Positions 27,160-35,429 of a stretch of 64,000 bases of DNA are shown here, piece by piece (the stretch's first letter is position 1; every line of letters begins with the position of its first letter). A model generated the notes under the pieces. It did no database searches. It was given only the letters and a program-made list of their open reading frames with translations, and had not been told where the DNA came from. Source of the DNA: Rhizosphaericola mali (GTDB lineage: Bacteria > Bacteroidota > Bacteroidia > Chitinophagales > Chitinophagaceae); contig NZ_CP044016.1 of NCBI RefSeq assembly GCF_004337365.2, positions 558,001-622,000 of the forward strand, written 5' to 3'. The position numbers and the translations under genes are program-made.

Positions 27160-27378
27160 ACTTTTTGTTGTAAAGACATTTACATACGGTGCAAATGTAT
27201 ATACTGAAACACAATGTACTTGTTTTCTCTCATAAATTAAACATAAAATAAAAGGCAAATGAAAGAATAATCCGCTTGATCACTAATTTTGGCAATCTTT
27301 TTCATTTCCCAAAGGTTTTATTTTCTCGCCAAACTTAACAAATTCCCCTAATCATCCAAACAAAATGTCTGTCCAACT

Positions 27379-27672
27379 CTATTGATTCTCTTTGAGTGGT
27401 ATAATATCTTTATTTGAGTCTTTCTCAGGAAAATTTAGAAATTCTCTATATCGAAAAAACTCCCATAGTTCAATTCCAATATCCTTACAAAACTTATTAA
27501 TTGAATATATTGATATTCCTCGCCCTCCTTCCCATCTGTTGATTGTTTGCCTATCCTTTTCTGCATCAATTGCAAATGCTGACTGTATTTTACCGGTAGA
27601 CATTCTTAATGCCTTGATTCTTAGGGCTATTTTCTCTTTTAACTCGGTATCAATATCGTCAAGTCTTGCCAT
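27379..27672 (-). CDS. XRE-family transcriptional regulator
   Basis: From the ATG at 27672 it is 97 residues. A helix-turn-helix of the Cro/C1 type runs from about residue 12 to 70: IALRIKALRMSTGKIQSAFA, DRQTINRWEGGRGISIYSINKFCKDIGIELWEFF. It is followed by the three-gene operon on the same strand and is divergent from a structured RNA. Three ACAATATT/AATATTGT sites (27676, 27700, 27729) lie in the region between and are candidate operators. Confidence 0.75.
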   Translation of the reverse strand: MARLDDIDTELKEKIALRIKALRMSTGKIQSAFAIDAEKDRQTINRWEGGRGISIYSINKFCKDIGIELWEFFRYREFLNFPEKDSNKDIIPLKENQ

Positions 27673-27675
27673 GCT

Positions 27676-27736
27676 ACAATATTGATAATAACTTTTAAAA
27701 ATATTGTCAACCATTTGGCTAACAATTAAATATTGT
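27676..27736. promoter_or_regulatory. Candidate XRE operator: three ACAATATT/AATATTGT sites
   Basis: ACAATATT at 27676-27683 is the exact reverse complement of AATATTGT at 27700-27707 and 27729-27736. The third copy lies between the -33 TTTG (27714) and -7 TATCTTTG (27740) of the divergent RNA promoter, so binding there would block it. Confidence 0.5.
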
Positions 27737-27739
27737 CCT

Positions 27740-27961
27740 TATCTTTGGTTTGAAATAACGTAATTTGCACTTCTATTCATAAAGTATTTAGAGGTGTTCG
27801 AACTTGAGTCTCAAACTTAGAAAACTGGCAAATTTTCAAACAATCACGAGACGAGAGGGAGATATTCCTATGCTACGGGCATGGGTTATCTCTTATCTGT
27901 GATTGTGGGTATGCCAGTACCTCTAAGTCCGATAAGTAGATGCCCATGCTTAATTTTTTTT
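27740..27961 (+). ncRNA. Structured non-coding RNA with promoter and terminator
   Basis: The promoter is TTTG-22-TATCTTTG; the transcript would begin near 27754. Nested stems: TTAGAGGT/ACCTCTAA (27788, 27919), ACTGGC/GCCAGT (27824, 27913), ACAATCAC/GTGATTGT (27840, 27899), GAGATA/TATCTC (27859, 27887) and CCTATGC/GCATGGG (27867, 27879) with a 5-base loop. An alternative stem pairs GCATGGGTTATCTCTTATC with GATAAGTAGATGCCCATGC (27931) just before a T run. No coding potential. The rod shape recalls 6S RNA, but the competing pairing suggests a switch. Confidence 0.6.
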
Positions 27962-28135
27962 AAATACATCGGCTACTTCTTGAGACTCATCTTTCTTAAT
28001 CATGGTCAAATTAAGAGCAATGAGAACAATACAACTTCTTACAAAATCACCGGCTCCTAAAGCAGAAAGCACAATTTGCATTTGGCTCGCAGCCAAATGC
28101 AACCAACAATACGCCTGTAAGCCGCGTAACCCCAT
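27950..28135 (-). CDS. Small hypothetical protein, weakly supported
   Basis: A 61-residue frame with a hydrophobic middle (VLSALGAGDFVRSCIVLIALNL) and polar end (KKDESQEVADVFKKN). It is antisense to nothing else known, but its stop lies in the T run of the structured RNA. It may be a real small membrane protein or a remnant. Confidence 0.3.
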   Translation of the reverse strand: MGLRGLQAYCWLHLAASQMQIVLSALGAGDFVRSCIVLIALNLTMIKKDESQEVADVFKKN

Positions 28136-28153
28136 CTAGTATAAACTATTCCC

Positions 28154-28213
28154 GTCGGACCACGCATTCATAGAAGTCAATAGCAACGGCACTTTCCGTG
28201 CGTCCGGCTTTTT
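28154..28213 (+). terminator. Hairpin with T run in the susC leader
   Basis: GTCGGAC (28154) can pair with GTCCGGC (28202), with an inner GCAC/GTGC stem, followed by TTTTT. It lies 40 bases before the SusC start and could act as attenuator or as the end of an upstream transcript. Confidence 0.45.
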
Positions 28214-28253
28214 CAACTATAATTTTTTACTGTTTTTAAATTATTGATTACCG

Positions 28254-31200
28254 ATGCGAAAATTAACGCTCATGGGCGTACTGGGGATGCTTTTGCCTAT
28301 GCTTTTCCTAAAGGCGCAGACTATTAGGGGACGAGTAATATCGTCTACGGGAGATGTTTTGCCCAATACCAGACTACATTTAATAAAAGTCACAACTATA
28401 AAATTCACGGATGATAAGGGATTTTTCACTTTATATGTTGCACAAAAAGATACACTAGAAATTTCACATATTGGCTATCAAACAGAAAGAATGCCCGTTA
28501 GTTCTAAAGACACTTTTTTAACTATAAAACTATCATCGATCTCTGATTTGGATGAGGTGGTGGTTTCCACGGGTTACCAACAAATCACAAAAGAAAGGGC
28601 AACGGGGAGCTATGATTTTGTAAGTAATCATCTAATTAACAGAAGCATTACGACAAATATCCTAGAGCGTATTGAAAACTTAACGCCAGGATTGCTATTT
28701 AATCACGGGGTTTATACTGGCGATGATATGTTGATAAGAGGCAGAAGTACTATTTATGCAAATGCCTCTCCTTTGATAGTCATTGACAATTTTCCATATG
28801 ACGGGGACATTAAGAACATCAATCCCAATGATATTGAGAGTATTACTATCCTTAAGGATGCGGCGGCGGCATCTATCTGGGGCGCACGGGCAGGCAATGG
28901 CGTGATCGTAATGACTACAAAAAAAGGTTTAAATAAAAAGCCAATGGTCGAATTGACTAATAATTTCACTTTTGTTCCCAAGCCTAATATGTTTAATATT
29001 TCACGTATTTCCAGTTCAGAATACATTGATCTTGAAAAAAATCTTTATGCAGACGGATACTATTCCAGTCAGATTCTAGATCCGTCCCATCCTGCGTTAA
29101 CGCCAGTCGTCGAGTTACTGTTAGCAAAGGATGCTGGAAGTATTTCTTCCAGCGATGCAGATGCCGAGATAGAAAAGTTGAAACAATATGATGTGAGAAA
29201 TGATGTATCCAAATATCTTTATAGAGGTGGGCTAAACCGACAAAGCGCGGTTAATATCCGGGGAAGCAGTCCAAATTTGAATTACTTTCTATCCATGGGG
29301 TGGGATCATAATATTTCCAACCTTGTTAGTGATAAAACGGATCGTATTACAATTCGCTCGAAAAATGAAATCAAACTCTCCCCGAAATTTCAAATAGGGA
29401 CTGGCATAAGTTATGCGCAAGACCTGAGTACATCGGGTAATAATCCCGGTTATTCGATTGTTGGCAGTGATGGCCAAAAGAGTTATCCCTACATGAGGCT
29501 GGCAGATAATTCAGGGACTCCGCCGCCAGTTTATTTGACTAACAGGAAGACCTATCTTGATACGGTTGGAAGAGGTAATCTTTTAGACTGGACATACAAA
29601 CCTTTGGCCGACATATATGAACAAAAAAATAACTTATCCATTAAGGATTATGTCATTAACACAGATTTTCATTACCAGATACTTCCTTCTTTGTCTGCGG
29701 AGGCAAGATACCAGTATGAAAATTCATTATCGACAACTAAAAATCTTTACCGGGATTCCTCTTATTATGCAAGAGACCTTACCAATAAGTTTACCCAAGA
29801 AGATGTGAATGGAAATTTTTCTTATCCTGTTGCTCGTGGCGGGATCTTGGATTATAGTTATGGAGAAATCCTGTCTCATCAGGGTAGAGCGCAGTTGAAT
29901 TATAACACTACATTTTTGGGGGCGCACAAAGTAACCGCTATAGCTGGTATGGAAATGAGGAGCATTATAAATAAATCAAACAGTGTCCGCTATTACGGCT
30001 ATGATGAGGGTCTGGAAACATCCAACGGTTATGTCGATTATTCTACGCTATATAGTTATTACAATAATGCGCTGATACAGAGTTATATCCCCAATGGACA
30101 ATCGACAGGCAAAACAACGGCAAACTTCTTTTCCTACTATGGTAATGCAGCATACAGTTACAAAGATAGATATACGTTTTCCGGTAGTTTCCGAAAAGAT
30201 GAGGCAAATCTTTTTGGGGTTGCCACCAATCAAAAAGGGACTCCCTTGTGGTCTATCGGAGGGAGTTGGAGCATCGCCAAGGAAAAATTCTATTCCGTTC
30301 AATGGCTGCCCGAACTAAAATTTAGGACAACCTTTGGATACAATGGCAATACTTCTAGTGTAGCCTCAGCACTTACCACGGCCTCTTTTTATCAAAATAA
30401 CCTAGGACTTCAATATGCGGTAATCAACAATCCCCCCAATAGTAAATTAAGATGGGAACGTGATGGGATATGGAATGCAGGTATAGACTTTGCTACAAAA
30501 GGAAGAATACTATATGGCAGTATAGAGTATTATAAAAAAAGCGCGAAGGACCTCCTTTCCCAGGCTCCCGTGGATCCTACATTGGGATTTTACCAAAACA
30601 ATGCAGCAGGCAACGGGGCTTACTTTTATGGCAATGTCGCTTCTATGAAAGGCTCTGGGTGGGATATAAGCATAAATTCACTCAATGTAAGCTCTAAAAT
30701 ATCTTGGACAACCTCCCTTATTTTTTCATATGCGTTTACAAAAGTGACCCAATTTCTTATGCCTACCTCTGGTTCAGGCACGAACTATTTGTATTCCAAT
30801 ACGATTAATCCAATTGTCGGTCGCCCCCTTTTTAGTATATACAGTTACCACTGGAAAGGTCTTGATCCTGAAAACGGAGATCCAGTAGGTTATTTGGATG
30901 GTGCTCCTAGTAAAGATTATAGTTCGATCATCAGCACGACACCGTTGGACAGTATGGTTTATAACGGTAGTTCGTCTCCTAAATATTTTGGAGCCTTAAG
31001 AAATACGATAACCATTGGCAAGTGGAGTGTATCATTCAATATTTCGTATAAACTTGGGTACTATTTCAGAAAAACCTCCTCGTTGAGTTACTCAACACTT
31101 TTCGATACTTGGAATGGAAGTGGAGAGTATTCAAATCGTTGGCGACAACCTGGTGATGAACGTATGACCCATGTTCCTTCCTTGCCGCAATATCCTTTCC

Positions 31201-31472
31201 AGGATCTTAGTTCAAGAGATTTTTTCTATCAGTACTCCAGCCTAAATGTGTTAAAAGGCGACAATATAAGATTGGAGGATATAAGCTTTGGTTATGAGAG
31301 CCACAGAGACAGTCGCCTCCGACTTCCTTTTGAGAATATTAGAGTATATATCTATTTGTCCAATATTGGAACGCTATGGAAAGCAAATAAGGATGGCATT
31401 GATCCCTATTATTACAACAATATCCCAAGTGCCGGTATGAACAGTTCATTGGGAGTAAATATTACTTTTTAA
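28254..31472 (+). CDS. SusC/RagA-type TonB-dependent outer-membrane transporter
   Basis: 1072 residues. Signal peptide (LMGVLGMLLPMLFLKAQ), a carboxypeptidase-like regulatory domain (RGRVISSTGDVLPNTRLHLI, IGYQTERM), the TonB-plug text DEVVVSTGYQQITKERATGS, LIRGRSTIYANASPLIVIDN, then SITILKDAAAASIWGARAGNGVIVMTTKKG, followed by the barrel. With the SusD gene it would form a lidded uptake complex. The nearby ECF sigma/FecR pair suggests signal-dependent control. The cargo is unknown; no carbohydrate enzyme gene is linked, while a thioredoxin gene is. Confidence 0.93.
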   Translation: MRKLTLMGVLGMLLPMLFLKAQTIRGRVISSTGDVLPNTRLHLIKVTTIKFTDDKGFFTLYVAQKDTLEISHIGYQTERMPVSSKDTFLTIKLSSISDLDEVVVSTGYQQITKERATGSYDFVSNHLINRSITTNILERIENLTPGLLFNHGVYTGDDMLIRGRSTIYANASPLIVIDNFPYDGDIKNINPNDIESITILKDAAAASIWGARAGNGVIVMTTKKGLNKKPMVELTNNFTFVPKPNMFNISRISSSEYIDLEKNLYADGYYSSQILDPSHPALTPVVELLLAKDAGSISSSDADAEIEKLKQYDVRNDVSKYLYRGGLNRQSAVNIRGSSPNLNYFLSMGWDHNISNLVSDKTDRITIRSKNEIKLSPKFQIGTGISYAQDLSTSGNNPGYSIVGSDGQKSYPYMRLADNSGTPPPVYLTNRKTYLDTVGRGNLLDWTYKPLADIYEQKNNLSIKDYVINTDFHYQILPSLSAEARYQYENSLSTTKNLYRDSSYYARDLTNKFTQEDVNGNFSYPVARGGILDYSYGEILSHQGRAQLNYNTTFLGAHKVTAIAGMEMRSIINKSNSVRYYGYDEGLETSNGYVDYSTLYSYYNNALIQSYIPNGQSTGKTTANFFSYYGNAAYSYKDRYTFSGSFRKDEANLFGVATNQKGTPLWSIGGSWSIAKEKFYSVQWLPELKFRTTFGYNGNTSSVASALTTASFYQNNLGLQYAVINNPPNSKLRWERDGIWNAGIDFATKGRILYGSIEYYKKSAKDLLSQAPVDPTLGFYQNNAAGNGAYFYGNVASMKGSGWDISINSLNVSSKISWTTSLIFSYAFTKVTQFLMPTSGSGTNYLYSNTINPIVGRPLFSIYSYHWKGLDPENGDPVGYLDGAPSKDYSSIISTTPLDSMVYNGSSSPKYFGALRNTITIGKWSVSFNISYKLGYYFRKTSSLSYSTLFDTWNGSGEYSNRWRQPGDERMTHVPSLPQYPFQDLSSRDFFYQYSSLNVLKGDNIRLEDISFGYESHRDSRLRLPFENIRVYIYLSNIGTLWKANKDGIDPYYYNNIPSAGMNSSLGVNITF

Positions 31473-31489
31473 CCTAATAACTTCTTTAA

Positions 31490-32869
31490 ATGAAAAATTT
31501 ATATAGAATTTCTGACTTGTTTATAATATTCTCGGCCATTATAGCCACACTATCGTGCAACAAAAGTGATTTTTTGTCTGCCAAGACGAACCAAAGTCTT
31601 GTGGTTCCACAAACCATTTCTGATTTTCAGGCTATATTAGATAATCTCAATTATATGAACGGGGAGGGTACATATGGTCGTCCCATGATAGGATTGATGG
31701 CCTCGGACGATTACTATATGCTGGATGCGGATTATAATTCGAGAAGCCAGTGGATGAGAAATGTTTATCTCTGGCAATCATTTCCATATACAGGGGTAGA
31801 TCTTCCAGATTGGGATTATCCATACAGGACTATTTATTATGCAAATAGTGCTTTGGAGGGTATCAGTGGTATTGCCCCAAATTCAGATAATAAAAGCGCG
31901 TGGGAAAATGTGAAGGGAAGTGCCTTGTATTTTCGTGCATTCGCCAATTTTGAATTATGCCAATTATTCTGCCCGGTATATGATTCCGCTTCTATGGAAA
32001 CAGACCTAGGCTTACCCTTAAGATTAAGTGCGGATGCCAACGAGCCGTTGTCTCGATCGAATATTAAAAAAACGTATGAGCAAATCTTAAATGACTTGTC
32101 GGAAGCCCTTAGATTTCTTCCTAAAATGGTAGCGTATAAAACAAGGCCTTCTATGGGCGCAGCATATGGATTACTTGGTCGAGTTTATCTAAATATGGGT
32201 AGTTATAAAAATGCATTTCTTTACGCTGATAGTTGTTTGTCTTTACAACACAGTTTGATCGATTACAATACACTCAGTTCCTCAAGTACTTATCCAATCG
32301 TTCAATACAATCAAGAAGTTGTCATTGATCATAATTTTTATGATGCAAACAACTCTGTGGAAAAAGTAGATACCACCTTGTATAACTTGTATGAGGCAAA
32401 TGATCTTCGTAAATCCTTGTTTTTCAAACAATTTGGAGCAACATCTGATCACCGGTTTTATGGTTCCTATACAGGATCCTCCCTGCGATTTTCTGGCATT
32501 TCTGTTAATGAGATGCTTTTGATTAGGGCGGAATGTAACGCAAGATTAGCACATTTGACGAGTGCTTTGGATGATTTAAATGAGCTACTTATCAACAGAT
32601 ATAAATCAGGCACTTATACGGCTTACTACTCTTCCGAAAGCCAAGACGTACTGAATAAAATACTGCTAGAAAGAAGAAAAGAGCTTGTATTTAGAAATAT
32701 ACGTTGGCAGGATCTAAGAAGGCTTAATAAACAAAGCCATAGCATCACTATAAAACGTATCATTGGTGGAGCAACTTATGCATTATCTCCCCATGATAGT
32801 CGGTATGTTTTCCCTATTCCAGATAATGTTGTCTCATTAAATCCACAAATAATACAAAATGAATACTAA
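31490..32869 (+). CDS. SusD/RagB-family outer-membrane lipoprotein
   Basis: 459 residues with a lipoprotein signal (lipobox TLSC, Cys about residue 23). SusD features: SQWMRNVYLWQ near the ligand region, YRTIYYANSALEGISG, ALYFRAFANFELCQLF (TPR-like helices), GAAYGLLGRVYLNMG, and the C-terminal ERRKELVFRNIRWQDLRRLN, ending YVFPIPDNVV. It sits 17 bp after susC and overlaps the next gene by 11 bp. Confidence 0.92.
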   Translation: MKNLYRISDLFIIFSAIIATLSCNKSDFLSAKTNQSLVVPQTISDFQAILDNLNYMNGEGTYGRPMIGLMASDDYYMLDADYNSRSQWMRNVYLWQSFPYTGVDLPDWDYPYRTIYYANSALEGISGIAPNSDNKSAWENVKGSALYFRAFANFELCQLFCPVYDSASMETDLGLPLRLSADANEPLSRSNIKKTYEQILNDLSEALRFLPKMVAYKTRPSMGAAYGLLGRVYLNMGSYKNAFLYADSCLSLQHSLIDYNTLSSSSTYPIVQYNQEVVIDHNFYDANNSVEKVDTTLYNLYEANDLRKSLFFKQFGATSDHRFYGSYTGSSLRFSGISVNEMLLIRAECNARLAHLTSALDDLNELLINRYKSGTYTAYYSSESQDVLNKILLERRKELVFRNIRWQDLRRLNKQSHSITIKRIIGGATYALSPHDSRYVFPIPDNVVSLNPQIIQNEY

Positions 32870-34226
32870 AAATATAAGAACTATTATGTTTGTGTTTTTC
32901 AGTAGCATCGTACTACAATTGCGTAGTGTGCAATGCTATAGTCAAAGTTCATTGGACTCCATAAGCCAGCAGTGCATTAATATAGCCTTAGCCAAAAAGG
33001 GAATAGACCTTCCAATAGGAGAAACGCTACCAACTATATCCGTGAGCATAGAGGGGGCTCAAAGTGATCAAAGTATCCTTCAAAAGTTCAGCAGGGGGAA
33101 GATACTTATATTGGATTTTTGGAGTCAATGGTGTGGAAGCTGTATCGCCTCTTTTCCTCACTTAGAAAAGTTACAAGAAAAATATGCAAATCAAATATTG
33201 ATATTGCCGGTCACCTTTCAGAGTCGAAGCTCAGTATGTAATTTCCGAAAAACAAGAATGGCACTTAATAGACCCATGTTATTGCCGACAATCGTAGAAG
33301 ATACACTTTTAAGGGCATTGTTTCCCCATAATGGAGATCCATTTGAAGTATGGATAGATCCTAATGGAAAATTAAGGGGAACTACTTCCCAATTTGAATT
33401 AACCGAATCTGTTATAGAAAAAGTTTTAAATGGAGATTGGAGTACGGTGGAGCCTCTTCAAGCCAATATTGATGGAAAATTCTCAGGTACAAATAAATTA
33501 ACAGAGCCTTTATTCGGCTCTTTTTTGGGCAGATATGATCCCCATTTTCCAAATGGAAGAAACGTACCCATAGTAGAAAACGGACAGAAAATATTAAGGT
33601 GTACAAATGCCCCTATAAGTTGGCTATTTCAATGGGCTTTAAGGGGTAAATATGACAGTCCATATTTTAATAATAAAAGGTGTCTTTATAAGTTTAAGGA
33701 TAGCATCACATTTAAAAAGTTTTTTATCAATATGGATAGCATTGACCACTATGACTATGTAATCCATAACAAATATTGCTATGAACTTAGAACGCCTATT
33801 GAATTTTCAGATAAGGTACTTTTCGACATTGCCTATAGGCAACTAGAAGATTATTTTAAAATTTCTGTAAGAAAGGAAACTCATTTTATAAATTGTTTAA
33901 AGTTGGTCAGAATTTCGAACGTAGATAAAATTGCAGGAGATACTATTACTCCAATAGAATTTATGCACGAGCCGGATGAAGATCTCTATGACTATATAAA
34001 ATGTTCTGGTACCTCTATGTCTGATTTAATTACAGCCTTAAATGCGATAAAAACAATCCCATTGGTAATAGATTCAACGAATTATTTAAAAAAAATAAAT
34101 GTAAATTTTCGCATAAGAAAGATGGCTGGATTGGATTCACTTCAATTAAAACTAAAAGAATATGGCTTAAAGTTAATAGCTTCAAGACAGTTGTTGGACG
34201 TACTTGTATATAAAGATAAAGAGTAA
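32859..34226 (+). CDS. Thioredoxin-fold protein (TlpA-like) with DUF3738-like C-terminus
   Basis: 455 residues, signal-like N-terminus. The redoxin domain (about 55-190) has KILILDFWSQWCGSCIASFP, a WCGSC active site, then an unusual second Cys (SVCNFRKTR) and DPFEVWIDPNGKLRG in place of the cis-Pro region. The last ~130 residues (SMSDLITALNAIKTIPLVID to LKEYGLKLIASRQLLDVLVY) resemble the DUF3738 domain. Probably periplasmic. It overlaps susD by 11 bp, so the three genes form one operon. Confidence 0.8.
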   Translation: MNTKNIRTIMFVFFSSIVLQLRSVQCYSQSSLDSISQQCINIALAKKGIDLPIGETLPTISVSIEGAQSDQSILQKFSRGKILILDFWSQWCGSCIASFPHLEKLQEKYANQILILPVTFQSRSSVCNFRKTRMALNRPMLLPTIVEDTLLRALFPHNGDPFEVWIDPNGKLRGTTSQFELTESVIEKVLNGDWSTVEPLQANIDGKFSGTNKLTEPLFGSFLGRYDPHFPNGRNVPIVENGQKILRCTNAPISWLFQWALRGKYDSPYFNNKRCLYKFKDSITFKKFFINMDSIDHYDYVIHNKYCYELRTPIEFSDKVLFDIAYRQLEDYFKISVRKETHFINCLKLVRISNVDKIAGDTITPIEFMHEPDEDLYDYIKCSGTSMSDLITALNAIKTIPLVIDSTNYLKKINVNFRIRKMAGLDSLQLKLKEYGLKLIASRQLLDVLVYKDKE

Positions 34227-34229
34227 AAA

Positions 34230-34259
34230 GAAGACTGTCAATGTATTTAGACAGTCTTC
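34230..34259. terminator. Bidirectional terminator between TlpA and DUF6520 genes
   Basis: GAAGACTGTC / GACAGTCTTC with a 10-base loop between the convergent operons. The stem is the same as in the hairpin at 5615-5638. Confidence 0.65.
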
Positions 34260-34277
34260 CATTCCAATTTTTGGAAA

Positions 34278-34568
34278 TTATTGAGCTTTTGCATAACTAC
34301 TCAATTCTGTTCCACTTGGTTGATATTGTCCTCCTACTATGGAATAGGAGGAGTATTCTTTAATGCAATCATCTCCTGCATCAGAACAACCAAGGTAGTT
34401 GGACGTATGTAGTGTTGATGTTGACTGGGCTACACCACTGGAATTTGTAGGAAACCAATAGGTTGTTGCCTTAAAGTTTTTTGCCATTGCCCCACCAATG
34501 GCAAGTACTGCCGCTGTTGTCATCACGACGTTGCGGAATTTTCTGTAGTTTTTGTTTTGTGTAACCAT
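34278..34568 (-). CDS. DUF6520 family small exported protein
   Basis: 96 residues: basic N-terminus, one hydrophobic segment (VVMTTAAVLAIGGAMA), then a Ser/Thr/Tyr-rich exported part with the spaced cysteines CSDAGDDC (C-x6-C) near YLG. The same C-x6-C is found in the protein at 61990-62313, which has the same neighbours. Family function unknown. It follows the MauE-like gene at 90 bp and faces the SusC-SusD-TlpA operon. A disulfide between the two Cys is plausible but inferred. Confidence 0.65.
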   Translation of the reverse strand: MVTQNKNYRKFRNVVMTTAAVLAIGGAMAKNFKATTYWFPTNSSGVAQSTSTLHTSNYLGCSDAGDDCIKEYSSYSIVGGQYQPSGTELSSYAKAQ

Positions 34569-34658
34569 GATACACTGTTTTTAAAATGATAAAATAAATA
34601 TTTTCCGGTAATCCTGTTGGTCACAACCTTGATTTTTAGGTTGGCGGCCGGTGAAAAA

Positions 34659-35117
34659 TCAGCTTGCAGCAACCCGGATCGTTGCGCTGGCTGTAGTATC
34701 TTTTTTTGTCAATTGATTGTTTATATAGATACCCAATAGGGCGAGTATCGCGAAGACTATATTAAATACAAGGTGTTGTGTCCACGATAGTCTTTGTAAA
34801 AGTTCACCGCATCCGCAGGGCTTTCGTGGAAAGAGATCCATAACGACCATCCCCACATATGCCGTAAACACCGTCATGAGTAACAGACTACCGTATAGTC
34901 CCCATTTTCTAGTCCGCTCTGTACATAGTAGCAGGGCAGTGAACACTTCACTAGTTGGGATGCCATAGGTCAAAAGCGGCACCCATTGCTGTGGTAAGGT
35001 TTGATTACTCATATCCTTTGCAAATACTTTCAATTCCAATATTTTTTCTAGTCCCGCATACAAGAAAAGCATGAAAAGTAATGCTGTTATAGTCAATAGA
35101 ATTGTTTGTTTTTTCAT
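34659..35117 (-). CDS. MauE/DoxX-family redox-associated membrane protein
   Basis: 152 residues from the ATG at 35117. Four membrane helices, with AGLEKILELKVFAKDMSNQT after helix 1, LTYGIPTSEVFTALLL, and the CxC motif PRKPCGCGELLQRLSWTQHLVFN. MauE-like proteins are thought to help form or shuffle disulfides across the membrane. The 61440-61904 gene is a close relative. First gene of the unit with DUF6520; divergent from the ECF sigma gene. Confidence 0.8.
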   Translation of the reverse strand: MKKQTILLTITALLFMLFLYAGLEKILELKVFAKDMSNQTLPQQWVPLLTYGIPTSEVFTALLLCTERTRKWGLYGSLLLMTVFTAYVGMVVMDLFPRKPCGCGELLQRLSWTQHLVFNIVFAILALLGIYINNQLTKKDTTASATIRVAAS

Positions 35118-35429
35118 CTTGAATAGTTTTGTTTTTGCAAATAGTTTACAGTAGGGTTTTATAATTATAAAACCCATTAAAGACCTACATCCATCAAAAA
35201 ATTATATCGTTTTTGGCTTCTACATATCGCTGTTTTTTTATTACCTTTGAATTACTTCTGAATACTGTTTTTTTACATCCTTCTGATATATACTCCCGAA
35301 AAAGAGGCTCGGGTACCAATAAAAAATCGTTTTTTTTCAAATATTAATTTTAACCATGCGTAAGGTCTTTGTATCCATACGTTTTGTTTATGAGCGAAAC
35401 TGGGGTAAAAAGTCCGTGCTTTTGAGAAA
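35118..35429. other. 312-bp divergent promoter region (MauE / ECF sigma)
   Basis: It holds a -7 box TACCTTTG at 35242-35249 on the plus strand for the sigma gene, with a leader of ~175 bases. No -33 at standard spacing. An AT-rich inverted repeat (GGGTTTTATAATTATAAAACCC, 35155-35176) lies 38 bases before the MauE start. No further gene is seen. Confidence 0.5.

Noticed and set aside
24126-27945. 14-bp inverted match ATCTACTTATCGGA flanking the XRE cassette
   Set aside because: A 14-bp match in 64 kb of AT-rich DNA is expected by chance, and the flanks do not match.
27788-27949. Reading the structured RNA from the minus strand
   Set aside because: On that strand there is no matching promoter and no T run after the folds; the plus strand has both.
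5615-34259. Identical AAGACTGTC/GACAGTCTT stems at 5615 and 34230
   Set aside because: Only the stems match; loops and flanks differ, so this is probably coincidence between two hairpins.
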